A stretch of 7,442 nucleotides of DNA, taken from NCBI GenBank assembly GCA_910585935.1, contig CAJUHN010000197.1, positions 1 through 7,442 of the forward strand, in the 5' to 3' direction. The notes beneath the pieces are model-generated. The model saw nothing but the letters and a program-made list of their open reading frames with translations. It ran no database searches and was not told the DNA's origin. Within the stretch, counting starts at the first letter, position 1, and each line of letters begins with the position of its first letter. This document shows positions 1 to 6,093 of this stretch, piece after piece. Both the position numbers and the translations under genes were made by a program. This DNA comes from an uncultured Lachnospiraceae bacterium. GTDB lineage: Bacteria > Bacillota > Clostridia > Lachnospirales > Lachnospiraceae.

Positions 1-98
1 GAGCAGTTCCGTAAGGGGCTGCGAATTTAGTATCCATTACGTCTGGAACGGAGCGAAAGCGCGGTTTCGTTGGAATACTTCCTTCCCTCTGCGACCCC
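1..98 (+). repeat. Structured GC-rich intergenic element, left copy
   Basis: A GC-rich block in an AT-rich genome, carrying no convincing reading frame. Positions 49-98 match the reverse complement of 7393-7442 at 44 of 50 positions by hand alignment; only two differences fall in the first 36. Read on the + strand it folds into several hairpins: 3-10 with 15-22 around a GTAA loop, 52-57 (AGCGAA) with 66-71 (TTCGTT), and 72-75 (GGAA) with 79-82 (TTCC). Several pairs are G-U wobbles that work only on the + strand, which hints at a transcribed RNA. It ends 13 bases before a promoter. The left boundary is not visible because the window starts inside or at the element. I do not recognise the family; it could be a REP/MITE-like repeat or a small RNA. 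Confidence 0.7.
3..22 (+). other. 8-bp hairpin with GTAA (GNRA-type) tetraloop
   Basis: GCAGTTCC (3-10) pairs with GGGGCTGC (15-22) around the loop GTAA (11-14). As RNA from the + strand all eight positions pair, two of them as U-G wobbles. The opposite strand would have two C-A mismatches instead. GUAA is a GNRA tetraloop, a stable RNA loop. GTTCC (6-10) could alternatively pair with GGAAC (45-49). Not followed by a T-run, so it is not a simple terminator. Confidence 0.45.
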
Positions 99-111
99 AT
101 AGAATTTTTAC

Positions 112-140
112 TTGAATTATTTTATGATTATGGATAAAAT
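112..140 (+). promoter_or_regulatory. Sigma-A-type promoter for the flavoprotein genes
   Basis: TTGAAT (112-117), a 17-base spacer, then TAAAAT (135-140). Both boxes are close to the TTGACA/TATAAT consensus and the spacing is optimal. Transcription would begin near 147, leaving about 40 bases of leader before the chosen start at 188. It lies directly downstream of the GC-rich repeat element and is the natural promoter for the two flavoprotein genes and possibly the whole + strand cluster. Confidence 0.6.
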
Positions 141-174
141 AAAAAGGGATTTTTAAGAAATAGAAAATGATGAT

Positions 175-180
175 AAAGGA
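175..180 (+). promoter_or_regulatory. Ribosome binding site deciding the first gene's start
   Basis: AAAGGA sits 7 bases before the ATG at 188. The upstream in-frame ATGs at 167 and 170 have no well-placed site: the nearest purine-rich AGGGA (145-149) is 17 bases from 167. This favours 188 as the start of the first flavoprotein. Confidence 0.6.
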
Positions 181-187
181 TAATGGA

Positions 188-1414
188 ATGGAAAAGAAGA
201 GATATAAACATCATATATTAATTTTAGGTGGCGGTGCTTCTGGAATCATGGCGGCGATTATAGCGGCACGAATGGGAGCAGATGTTGCAATTTTAGAACA
301 TACCAAAAGAATCGGCAAGAAAATTTTAGCGACGGGGAATGGAAAATGTAATTTAACAAATTCTTGTCAGGAAAGTTGGTGCTATAGAGGAGATGATGTA
401 GAGTTTCCTTTTCAGAGTTTAGCTCTTTTTTCTGAAAAAGATACCAGAAAATTTTTTGAAGATTTGGGAATTTTATTAAAAGAGAAAAATGGTTATTGGT
501 ATCCTTATTCTGGACAGGCTGCTACGATACTAGAAGCATTACAGGCAGAGTTGGAAAGACTTTCTGTGCCAATTTATTATGACATAGAGATAAAGAAGAT
601 AGAATTTCAAGCAAATAGAATATTGTGTTTTGCGGAAGATATGGTATTTCAGATGGATAAATTAATTTTAGCAACGGGGTCTAAGGCATCTCCTAAAACA
701 GGGTCAGATGGCAGTGGGTATGAATTATTAAAACAGACAAAACATACCTTGATTTCTCCTGTTTCAGCCCTTGTCCCATTAGTTGTGGAAGGGAATTTTA
801 AAAGTATAGCAGGGGTCAGAACAGATGCGAGAGTGTGGATGACAGAAGATGGAAAAGAAATGGCAGAAGATATAGGAGAGTTACAGATCACAGACTATGG
901 GTTATCTGGGATTCCTATTTTTCAAATCAGCCGTTTTGCAGCAAGAGCGTTAGAAAAAGGGCATCGGGTTAGGGTGCATATTGATTTTTTTCCTAAATTA
1001 TCGTTAGAACAGTTACAGAATTGCCTTCAAAAACAGTTAGAAAAGAAAGAGAAAACATTGGAAGAAATTTTACAGGGGTTTTTTCATAAGAAATTGGCAT
1101 CTTTTTGTATGAAGCAGGCGGATTTATCATTAAGACAGAAGAAATTGACGAGAAAGGAAGAAGAAAGGCTGCTTTCGATTTTAAAGGATTTTGTTGTATC
1201 GATTCGAGATACTAGAAGTTTTGAACAGGCACAAGTCTGTGCAGGTGGAGTTTCTACAAAGGAAATTTGTTCTGCTACCATGGAATCCAAACTTCATTCT
1301 AATCTTTACTTTGCAGGAGAACTGATGGACGTAGATGGAGCTTGTGGAGGCTATAACTTGCAATGGGCTTGGACAAGTGGATATCTGGCGGGGAAAAATG
1401 CGGCGAAGAAATAG
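188..1414 (+). CDS. NAD(P)/FAD-dependent oxidoreductase, HI0933/YhiN/BaiN family
   Basis: Cytoplasmic flavoprotein of about 408 residues, normal length for the HI0933-like (TIGR00275) family. The N-terminal Rossmann FAD-binding motif GGGASG is at residues 14-19, with an acidic E37 at the end of the second strand for the FAD ribose. The family signature ATGNGKCNLTN follows at 48-58. A second ATG-containing segment (about 162-175, ATGSKASPKTGSDG) and the C-terminal FAD-contact segment GACGGYNLQWAW (384-395) are intact. Members include YhiN and BaiN; BaiN was proposed to reduce bile-acid intermediates in Clostridium scindens, but most members have no known substrate, so bile-acid activity cannot be claimed here. 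The start at 188 is chosen for its AAAGGA site; 167 is an alternative adding seven residues. It is followed 44 bases later by a second, distantly related flavoprotein on the same strand. Confidence 0.9.
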   Translation: MEKKRYKHHILILGGGASGIMAAIIAARMGADVAILEHTKRIGKKILATGNGKCNLTNSCQESWCYRGDDVEFPFQSLALFSEKDTRKFFEDLGILLKEKNGYWYPYSGQAATILEALQAELERLSVPIYYDIEIKKIEFQANRILCFAEDMVFQMDKLILATGSKASPKTGSDGSGYELLKQTKHTLISPVSALVPLVVEGNFKSIAGVRTDARVWMTEDGKEMAEDIGELQITDYGLSGIPIFQISRFAARALEKGHRVRVHIDFFPKLSLEQLQNCLQKQLEKKEKTLEEILQGFFHKKLASFCMKQADLSLRQKKLTRKEEERLLSILKDFVVSIRDTRSFEQAQVCAGGVSTKEICSATMESKLHSNLYFAGELMDVDGACGGYNLQWAWTSGYLAGKNAAKK

Positions 1415-1458
1415 AAGCTGGTTGAAAAAGTTGGATAGAAGATAGGAATGGAGAAGTT

Positions 1459-3084
1459 ATGATACGAATACAGCAAATAAAAATCAATTTAGAGCATAGA
1501 AAAGATGATTTAGAAAAAGAAATATTGCGGATTTTAGGAATTAAAAAAGAAAGTCTATGTTTTTTTCATATTCAGAAAGAATCGATAGATGCCAGAAAAA
1601 AGACGGATATCAAATGGATTTATACGGTAGATGTAATGATAAAGGAAGAACAAAAAGTGATAAAAAGAGTTCAGAAAAATCCGAATATATTTATCGTAAA
1701 AGAAAAGAGTTATCAATTTCCAAAAGAAAAGGAGATGAATGTAAAGCGTTTAAAACATCGTCCTATTGTCATTGGAACTGGACCAGCGGGATTGTTTTGT
1801 GGATTATTTCTAGCACAGCAGGGATATCAGCCTATTTTAGTAGAGCGTGGAGAATGTGTAGAAAAACGCTGCCAAACCGTAAATCATTTTTGGAAAGAGA
1901 ATGTTCTTAATTTACATTCTAATGTGCAGTTTGGAGAAGGAGGAGCTGGCACTTTTTCGGATGGGAAATTGAACACTTTAGTGAAAGATACTTTTGGAAG
2001 AAATAAAAAGGTGTTAGAGGTTTTTGTAGAGGCAGGGGCTTCTGAAGAGATTTTATATAAGAATAAGCCACATATAGGAACAGATGTTTTGTGTGAAGTG
2101 GTAAAAAATATGAGGAAGATGATTCTTTCTTATGGCGGTGAAATCAGATTTGAAAGTCAAGTTACGGATTTTCTTTTTGATTTAGGAGAAGATGGAGAAA
2201 AAGAGTTAAGAGGGGTGGAAGTGAATGGAGGAGAGGTTCTTCCTTGTGAGGTATGTGTGTTAGCGATAGGACATAGTGCCAGAGATACACTGGAAGTTTT
2301 ATACCGGTTGGGAGTGGAGATGCAGGCAAAAGCGTTTGCGGTTGGTTTCCGGGTACAACATCCCCAAAAAATGATTAATTTCGCTCAGTATGGAATAGAA
2401 AATTGTGAGGAAAAAGGACTCTATGCGGCGGAATATAAGTTGACTCATCAGGCATCGAATGGGAGAAGTGTATATTCTTTTTGTATGTGTCCCGGAGGGT
2501 ATGTGGTAAATGCTTCGTCCGAAGAAGGAAAAATAGCCGTAAATGGAATGAGTTATAGTGGAAGAAATGGTCAAAATGCGAATAGTGCGATTATTATGTC
2601 TGTTACACCAGAAGATTTTAAAGAGAAAACTCCATTAGCGGGAATAGAGTTTCAGCGGGGGTTAGAAAGTGTTGCTTATAAAATGGGGAACGGGGTTGTA
2701 CCGATTCAGCTCTATGAGGATTTTTGTAAGAATAGGATAGGGAAGAAAGGCATAGGAGAAATTATACCACAGATAAAAGGCAGTTATGAGTTTGCAAATT
2801 TAAGAGGGCTATTGCCAGAGGAATTAAATCTTGCTTTTATAGAAGGAATGGAAGCATTTGCAAAAAAGATAGCAGGTTTTCAACGTGCGGATACTATCTT
2901 AGCAGGGGTGGAAAGCCGTACTTCTTCTCCTGTCCGGATACAGCGTGATAGTGAAACATTAAAGAGTAATCGGAAAGGACTTTATCCTTGTGGGGAAGGG
3001 GCTGGATATGCAGGTGGAATCACTTCCGCAGCTATGGACGGAATAAAAGTTGCAGAAGCAATTGTCAAACAATATCAGATATAG
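1459..3084 (+). CDS. FAD-dependent dehydrogenase, COG2509-like
   Basis: A 541-residue flavoprotein. The first 95 or so residues form a separate N-terminal domain, lysine-rich with alternating hydrophobic strands, typical of this uncharacterised COG2509-type family. The Rossmann FAD motif GTGPAG is at 106-111, followed by an acidic ERGE segment at the end of the second strand. A strongly conserved family block lies at 155-171 (NVQFGEGGAGTFSDGKL). Near the C-terminus are ESRTSSPVRI and GEGAGYAGGITSAAMDG (512-528), which close the FAD site. The ATG at 1459 has GGAG five bases upstream (1450-1453). No signal peptide or membrane segment. The substrate is unknown; the fold and cofactor are secure. 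It is probably co-transcribed with the preceding flavoprotein (44-base gap, no terminator). Its last codons carry a candidate promoter for proB. Confidence 0.88.
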   Translation: MIRIQQIKINLEHRKDDLEKEILRILGIKKESLCFFHIQKESIDARKKTDIKWIYTVDVMIKEEQKVIKRVQKNPNIFIVKEKSYQFPKEKEMNVKRLKHRPIVIGTGPAGLFCGLFLAQQGYQPILVERGECVEKRCQTVNHFWKENVLNLHSNVQFGEGGAGTFSDGKLNTLVKDTFGRNKKVLEVFVEAGASEEILYKNKPHIGTDVLCEVVKNMRKMILSYGGEIRFESQVTDFLFDLGEDGEKELRGVEVNGGEVLPCEVCVLAIGHSARDTLEVLYRLGVEMQAKAFAVGFRVQHPQKMINFAQYGIENCEEKGLYAAEYKLTHQASNGRSVYSFCMCPGGYVVNASSEEGKIAVNGMSYSGRNGQNANSAIIMSVTPEDFKEKTPLAGIEFQRGLESVAYKMGNGVVPIQLYEDFCKNRIGKKGIGEIIPQIKGSYEFANLRGLLPEELNLAFIEGMEAFAKKIAGFQRADTILAGVESRTSSPVRIQRDSETLKSNRKGLYPCGEGAGYAGGITSAAMDGIKVAEAIVKQYQI

Positions 3085-3090
3085 TATACT
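3062..3090 (+). promoter_or_regulatory. Sigma-A-type promoter for proB
   Basis: TTGTCA (3062-3067) and TATACT (3085-3090) are separated by exactly 17 bases; each box matches consensus at five of six positions. Transcription would start around 3097, just before the proB ribosome binding site, giving a very short leader of about 16 bases. The -35 box lies inside the last codons of the COG2509-like gene and its TAG stop (3082-3084) is in the spacer. This suggests that the proline/folate genes form their own transcription unit. Confidence 0.6.
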
Positions 3091-3100
3091 AAAGAAAAGT

Positions 3101-3105
3101 GAGGG
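3101..3105 (+). promoter_or_regulatory. Ribosome binding site fixing the TTG start of proB
   Basis: GAGGG lies 7 bases before the TTG at 3113. The first in-frame ATG is far downstream, past the conserved nucleotide-binding lysine motif, so the TTG is the only sensible start. Confidence 0.75.
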
Positions 3106-3112
3106 ATAAATT

Positions 3113-3952
3113 TTGAATAAAGAAAGAGAACGATTACAGAATAAAAAAAGAGTAGTGATTAAGATAGGTTCTTCTTCCTTAACGCATGAAATAACAGGGA
3201 ATTTAAACTTACAAAAATTAGAAAAATTAGTGCGAACTCTCTGCGATTTAAAAAATCAGGGAATGGAAGTTGTATTAGTTTCTTCTGGAGCGATTGCGGT
3301 GGGAAGAAAGGCATTAGGATTGATAGAAAGACCAAAGGCATTAGCGATAAAACAAGCGTGTGCAGCGATTGGACAGGCGAGTTTAATGATGATATATCAA
3401 AAATTGTTTGCAGAATATAATCAGATTTCTGCACAAGTTTTGATGACAAAAGATACCATGATCAATGACTTATCTCGGTATAATGCAAAAAACACCTTTG
3501 AGGAATTATTACATATGGGTGTCATACCGATTGTGAATGAAAATGATACTGTATCCACATATGAGATTGAATTTGGAGATAATGACCGCTTATCTGCGAT
3601 TGTATCTGGTTTGATTCAAGCAGACCTTTTGATACTTTTAAGCGATATTGACGGGTTATTTACAGATGACCCGAACAAAAATTCAGAGGCAGAATTTATT
3701 GATATTGTTCCAGAAATTACACCAGAACTTCTCGCAATGGCAAAAGATTCAGATAGTTCAGTAGGAACAGGAGGAATGGCAGCTAAAATCGTTGCTGCAA
3801 GAATCGCTACTGATTCGGGAGCAGATATGGTAGTAGCAAATGGGGCGGATATGGATATCATTTATCGCATTTTAAAAGGAGAAAAGATAGGAACACTTTT
3901 CTTAGCTCATAAGAATAAAGACTTTGATCTAATGGATTATCTTGCCAAATAG
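3113..3952 (+). CDS. proB: Glutamate 5-kinase, short form without PUA domain
   Basis: Phosphorylates the gamma-carboxyl of glutamate with ATP, the first and normally proline-inhibited step of proline synthesis. This is an amino-acid-kinase fold of 279 residues. Visible motifs: KIGSSSL with K17; SSGAIAVG at 57-64; NENDTVS at 142-148; FGDNDRLSA from 154; SDIDGLFTDDPN at 177-188; and GTGGMAAK at 218-225 with K225. All expected substrate and ATP residues seem present. The roughly 90-residue C-terminal PUA domain of the E. coli enzyme (367 residues) is absent, as in many Firmicutes. Translation starts at TTG behind GAGGG. A strong promoter candidate lies immediately upstream. Its partner proA is about 2.1 kb downstream, with three genes between. 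The unknown gene follows after 17 bases. Confidence 0.97.
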   Translation: MNKERERLQNKKRVVIKIGSSSLTHEITGNLNLQKLEKLVRTLCDLKNQGMEVVLVSSGAIAVGRKALGLIERPKALAIKQACAAIGQASLMMIYQKLFAEYNQISAQVLMTKDTMINDLSRYNAKNTFEELLHMGVIPIVNENDTVSTYEIEFGDNDRLSAIVSGLIQADLLILLSDIDGLFTDDPNKNSEAEFIDIVPEITPELLAMAKDSDSSVGTGGMAAKIVAARIATDSGADMVVANGADMDIIYRILKGEKIGTLFLAHKNKDFDLMDYLAK

Positions 3953-3969
3953 AGATTGGAGGACAGAGT

Positions 3970-5154
3970 ATGGATGTCCGTATTATAAAAAATTCGATTC
4001 CAGCGCAGTATGATTCCGCGATTGGAGATATCGTATTACAAATCTCAGAGGGCAATCAAAAGATTGGAGAAATTACATCCAAAAAATATACTTTATTTTA
4101 TGTGGATTCTAATGTGAGAGAAGAACTCGCACCAGACATTATCAAGTATCATATCTGGTCGATACGCAATCTCTGTCCTCAACTTCCTTATTTTTATTTT
4201 ACAAATTGTATGATAAAAAATAAAAATAATGTAATAATACGATTATATCGTTATCATACCGTGGAAAAAACATTTGAAATTATTTATGAAGTGGAAGATA
4301 ATATTTCCCTTTATTTACATCAAAAAAAGACAAAAATATTTTTATTAGATGAAAATTATATATTAATAGAACATCAATATTTAAAAAGTAACGAAACGGA
4401 TTCGTATCAAGGATTTTTAGATTTTGAACTTTTTTTATATAGCATGAAAGAACAGAGAGCTTTTACCATCACCGATGATAATTTTTTACAAGGAGGGATT
4501 TTTGATATATTTCCTATCTCTAAAAACATTTGCGCAATAAAGATAGGATATGATTTATTAGAAGACCGTCGCTTTGAAAAATTAAAGGAAAAGGAAATTG
4601 CGGTAGAAAGTATCGGATTTGTAAATATAAAACAAATGATATCTGACATCTTAGTGAAACAAAATAATATTTTTATTGATATTGTAGATCAAGTAAAAGG
4701 GGGAAAAACTATTCCTTGTTTTCAAGTGAAAGACGAATATTTGATTTATTCTAGAGTTTCTAGAGATGGACAAGAAGAAGTTATTTATTATAATTATAAT
4801 ACAAAAGAAGCCAAAGCATGTATTAATACGAGTGTATTTGAGCTGACAGATTTAGCTAAAGCATATATTTCTAATGGAAAGCCTTATATTTTAACAGAAA
4901 CTAAAAAAGGACTTCGCTTATATAATATAATCGAAGAAGAAATAGAGTGGATGTTTGAAAAAGACTCTGTTTTAAAAGAGCTTACAGATGATTGGATCGT
5001 AGTAGAAGTGAAGAAAAAAAGATTATTTCGTAAAGCTTATTCTATGGTACAGGTATTTCAATGCAGTATAAAAAAAGTGATTGTACAGGAAAGAGGACAT
5101 TTTTTTAAGCTATTTCATCCAAAAGAGGATAAGTTGTATTTATTTATAAAATAA
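3970..5154 (+). CDS. Hypothetical protein, beta-rich, AT-rich gene
   Basis: I do not recognise this 394-residue protein. The start is well supported by GGAGGA (3958-3963) six bases before the ATG, 17 bases after proB. There is no signal peptide and no transmembrane segment, so it should be cytoplasmic. The sequence is rich in I, K, Y, F and E, with many short alternating hydrophobic strands separated by polar turns. The segment around 251-286 (strand YLIYSRV, turn RDGQ, strand EVIYYNYN, then TKEAKACI) and the next one (GKPYILTET, then GLRLYNI) resemble blades of a beta-propeller; this is inference from pattern only. The C-terminus ends on a strand, KLYLFIK. The gene is visibly more AT-rich than its neighbours: a hand count of 4261-4320 gives 14 G/C of 60, against 27 of 60 at 2641-2700. 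No catalytic motif was found. It probably depends on the proB promoter. Confidence 0.85.
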   Translation: MDVRIIKNSIPAQYDSAIGDIVLQISEGNQKIGEITSKKYTLFYVDSNVREELAPDIIKYHIWSIRNLCPQLPYFYFTNCMIKNKNNVIIRLYRYHTVEKTFEIIYEVEDNISLYLHQKKTKIFLLDENYILIEHQYLKSNETDSYQGFLDFELFLYSMKEQRAFTITDDNFLQGGIFDIFPISKNICAIKIGYDLLEDRRFEKLKEKEIAVESIGFVNIKQMISDILVKQNNIFIDIVDQVKGGKTIPCFQVKDEYLIYSRVSRDGQEEVIYYNYNTKEAKACINTSVFELTDLAKAYISNGKPYILTETKKGLRLYNIIEEEIEWMFEKDSVLKELTDDWIVVEVKKKRLFRKAYSMVQVFQCSIKKVIVQERGHFFKLFHPKEDKLYLFIK

Positions 5155-5266
5155 ATATCGTCTATTATATAAAATAATTAGAAGTATGATTATTATGCAA
5201 AAATGAGATGATGATAGGGAGTGCTATCAAAGAAGAAAATAGAATAGTAAAAATAGAGGTGATGAT
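5155..5266 (+). other. Intergenic gap with weak hairpin
   Basis: The largest gap inside the gene cluster, 112 bases and very AT-rich. It contains a 6-bp hairpin, TGATAG (5212-5217) and CTATCA (5224-5229) around a 6-base loop, with no T-run after it, so it is not a standard terminator. No convincing -35/-10 pair was found; TTGTAT (5134-5139) with a poor TATCGT box 16 bases on is the best. A good ribosome site, GAGGTGAT (5256-5263), precedes the next gene. The hairpin might be an mRNA processing or stability site. Confidence 0.3.
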
Positions 5267-5500
5267 ATGTTAGAAGAAAAAATAAAAAGAATTAATGAAT
5301 TATATCATAAATCACAGGATACAGGATTGACAGAAGCAGAAAAGGAAGAACAGGCGAAATTAAGATATGAGTATATTCAGGCGATCAGAAATAATTTAAG
5401 AGGTTCTTTAGAGAATATTTCTATTCAAAATCCTGACGGCACGATTACTGATTTATCAGAACAAAGAAAGATGAAAATGAATATTAGAAGGGATCATTAA
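5267..5500 (+). CDS. DUF896 (UPF0291, YnzC-like) small protein
   Basis: A 77-residue cytoplasmic protein. The N-terminal half has the family pattern: KIKRINELYHKSQ, then a short turn and LTEAEKEEQAKLRYEYI, which form two antiparallel helices, followed by the conserved IRNNLRGSLENI and a PDG turn. B. subtilis YnzC, which is encoded in the SOS yneA operon, is the best-known member and folds as a helical hairpin; the molecular function is unknown. The C-terminal tail is basic and probably disordered. The start is backed by GAGGTGAT just upstream. The stop TAA (5498-5500) shares its last A with the ATG of the cyclo-ligase gene, so the two are probably translationally coupled. No SOS-type operator was identified here, so a DNA-damage role is not supported in this context. 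Confidence 0.93.
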   Translation: MLEEKIKRINELYHKSQDTGLTEAEKEEQAKLRYEYIQAIRNNLRGSLENISIQNPDGTITDLSEQRKMKMNIRRDH

Positions 5501-6093
5501 TGTACAAAAAGGAAGAATTAAGGAAAATTATCGAAGGATATCGAAGGGCGATGGCAAAAGATGATGTAGTGATGAAGAGTATCGCTATCATTCATAAAAT
5601 ACTGAATTTAAAAGAATACCAGAAAGCAGATTGTATTTATTGTTATGTGGATTTTCATAATGAAGTAAAGACAAAACCACTGATTCATCAAGCGTTTTTA
5701 GACGGAAAGAGAGTAGCTGCTCCGAAAGTTTTAAAAGATGGCATGGAATTTTATTATATTAAGGGATATGAAGATTTACAACCGGGATATTCAGGAATAT
5801 ATGAACCTGTGAATTGCCCTATAGCAATGGAAACAAATGCTTTGATTCTGATGCCGGGAGTAGCTTTTGATAAAAGAAATCATCGAATAGGATTTGGAAA
5901 GGGTTTTTATGACCGATATTTACAACGAGAAAATAATCATTATAAAATAGCATTGGCTTATGATTTTCAAGTCTTTGATAAGATACCACAAGATAGTTAT
6001 GATATCTGTCCAGATTTAGTTGTGACAGAATCAAAGATATATCGAAAAGAAAATGAAACAGACACTATCATAAATGAAAGGGAAGTTTTATGA
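5500..6093 (+). CDS. 5-formyltetrahydrofolate cyclo-ligase
   Basis: Converts 5-formyl-THF to 5,10-methenyl-THF using ATP, returning a dead-end folate to one-carbon metabolism. The 197-residue length is normal for the family (MTHFS; bacterial names ygfA/fau, yqgN). The signature is clear: PGVAFDKRNHRIGFGKG at 119-135 followed by FYDRYL, which holds the ATP-phosphate and Mg-binding residues. GYSGIYEP, around residue 100, is the conserved folate-side segment. The N-terminal LRKIIEGYRRAM helix matches the family start. The ATG overlaps the DUF896 stop by one base, and the TGA stop (6091-6093) overlaps the proA ATG by four bases (ATGA). Placement between proB and proA is metabolically unexplained. 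The basic, polar last 20 or so residues are a variable tail. Confidence 0.95.
   Translation: MYKKEELRKIIEGYRRAMAKDDVVMKSIAIIHKILNLKEYQKADCIYCYVDFHNEVKTKPLIHQAFLDGKRVAAPKVLKDGMEFYYIKGYEDLQPGYSGIYEPVNCPIAMETNALILMPGVAFDKRNHRIGFGKGFYDRYLQRENNHYKIALAYDFQVFDKIPQDSYDICPDLVVTESKIYRKENETDTIINEREVL

Noticed and set aside
1..98. Left element considered as a CRISPR repeat, tRNA or transposon end
   Set aside because: There is a single copy at each window end with no spacer array, no cloverleaf, and no transposase gene between the copies.
649..891. Minus-strand open frames opposite the genes, such as 649-891, 2299-2574 and 3159-3449
   Set aside because: They lie antisense to clear conserved genes, show no recognisable motifs, and no credible ribosome site was noted; they are shadows.
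1557..1910. A 117-residue + strand frame inside the COG2509-like gene
   Set aside because: It overlaps conserved Rossmann coding sequence in another frame and has no protein-like motif.
3085..3112. Possible T-box or proline-responsive leader before proB
   Set aside because: The leader is under 30 bases and no T-box core (GGGTGG-ACCGCG type) was found anywhere in non-coding sequence.
5137..5157. AT-only inverted repeat at the end of the hypothetical gene, considered as a terminator
   Set aside because: The stem is only A-T pairs within low-complexity coding sequence and no T-run follows.
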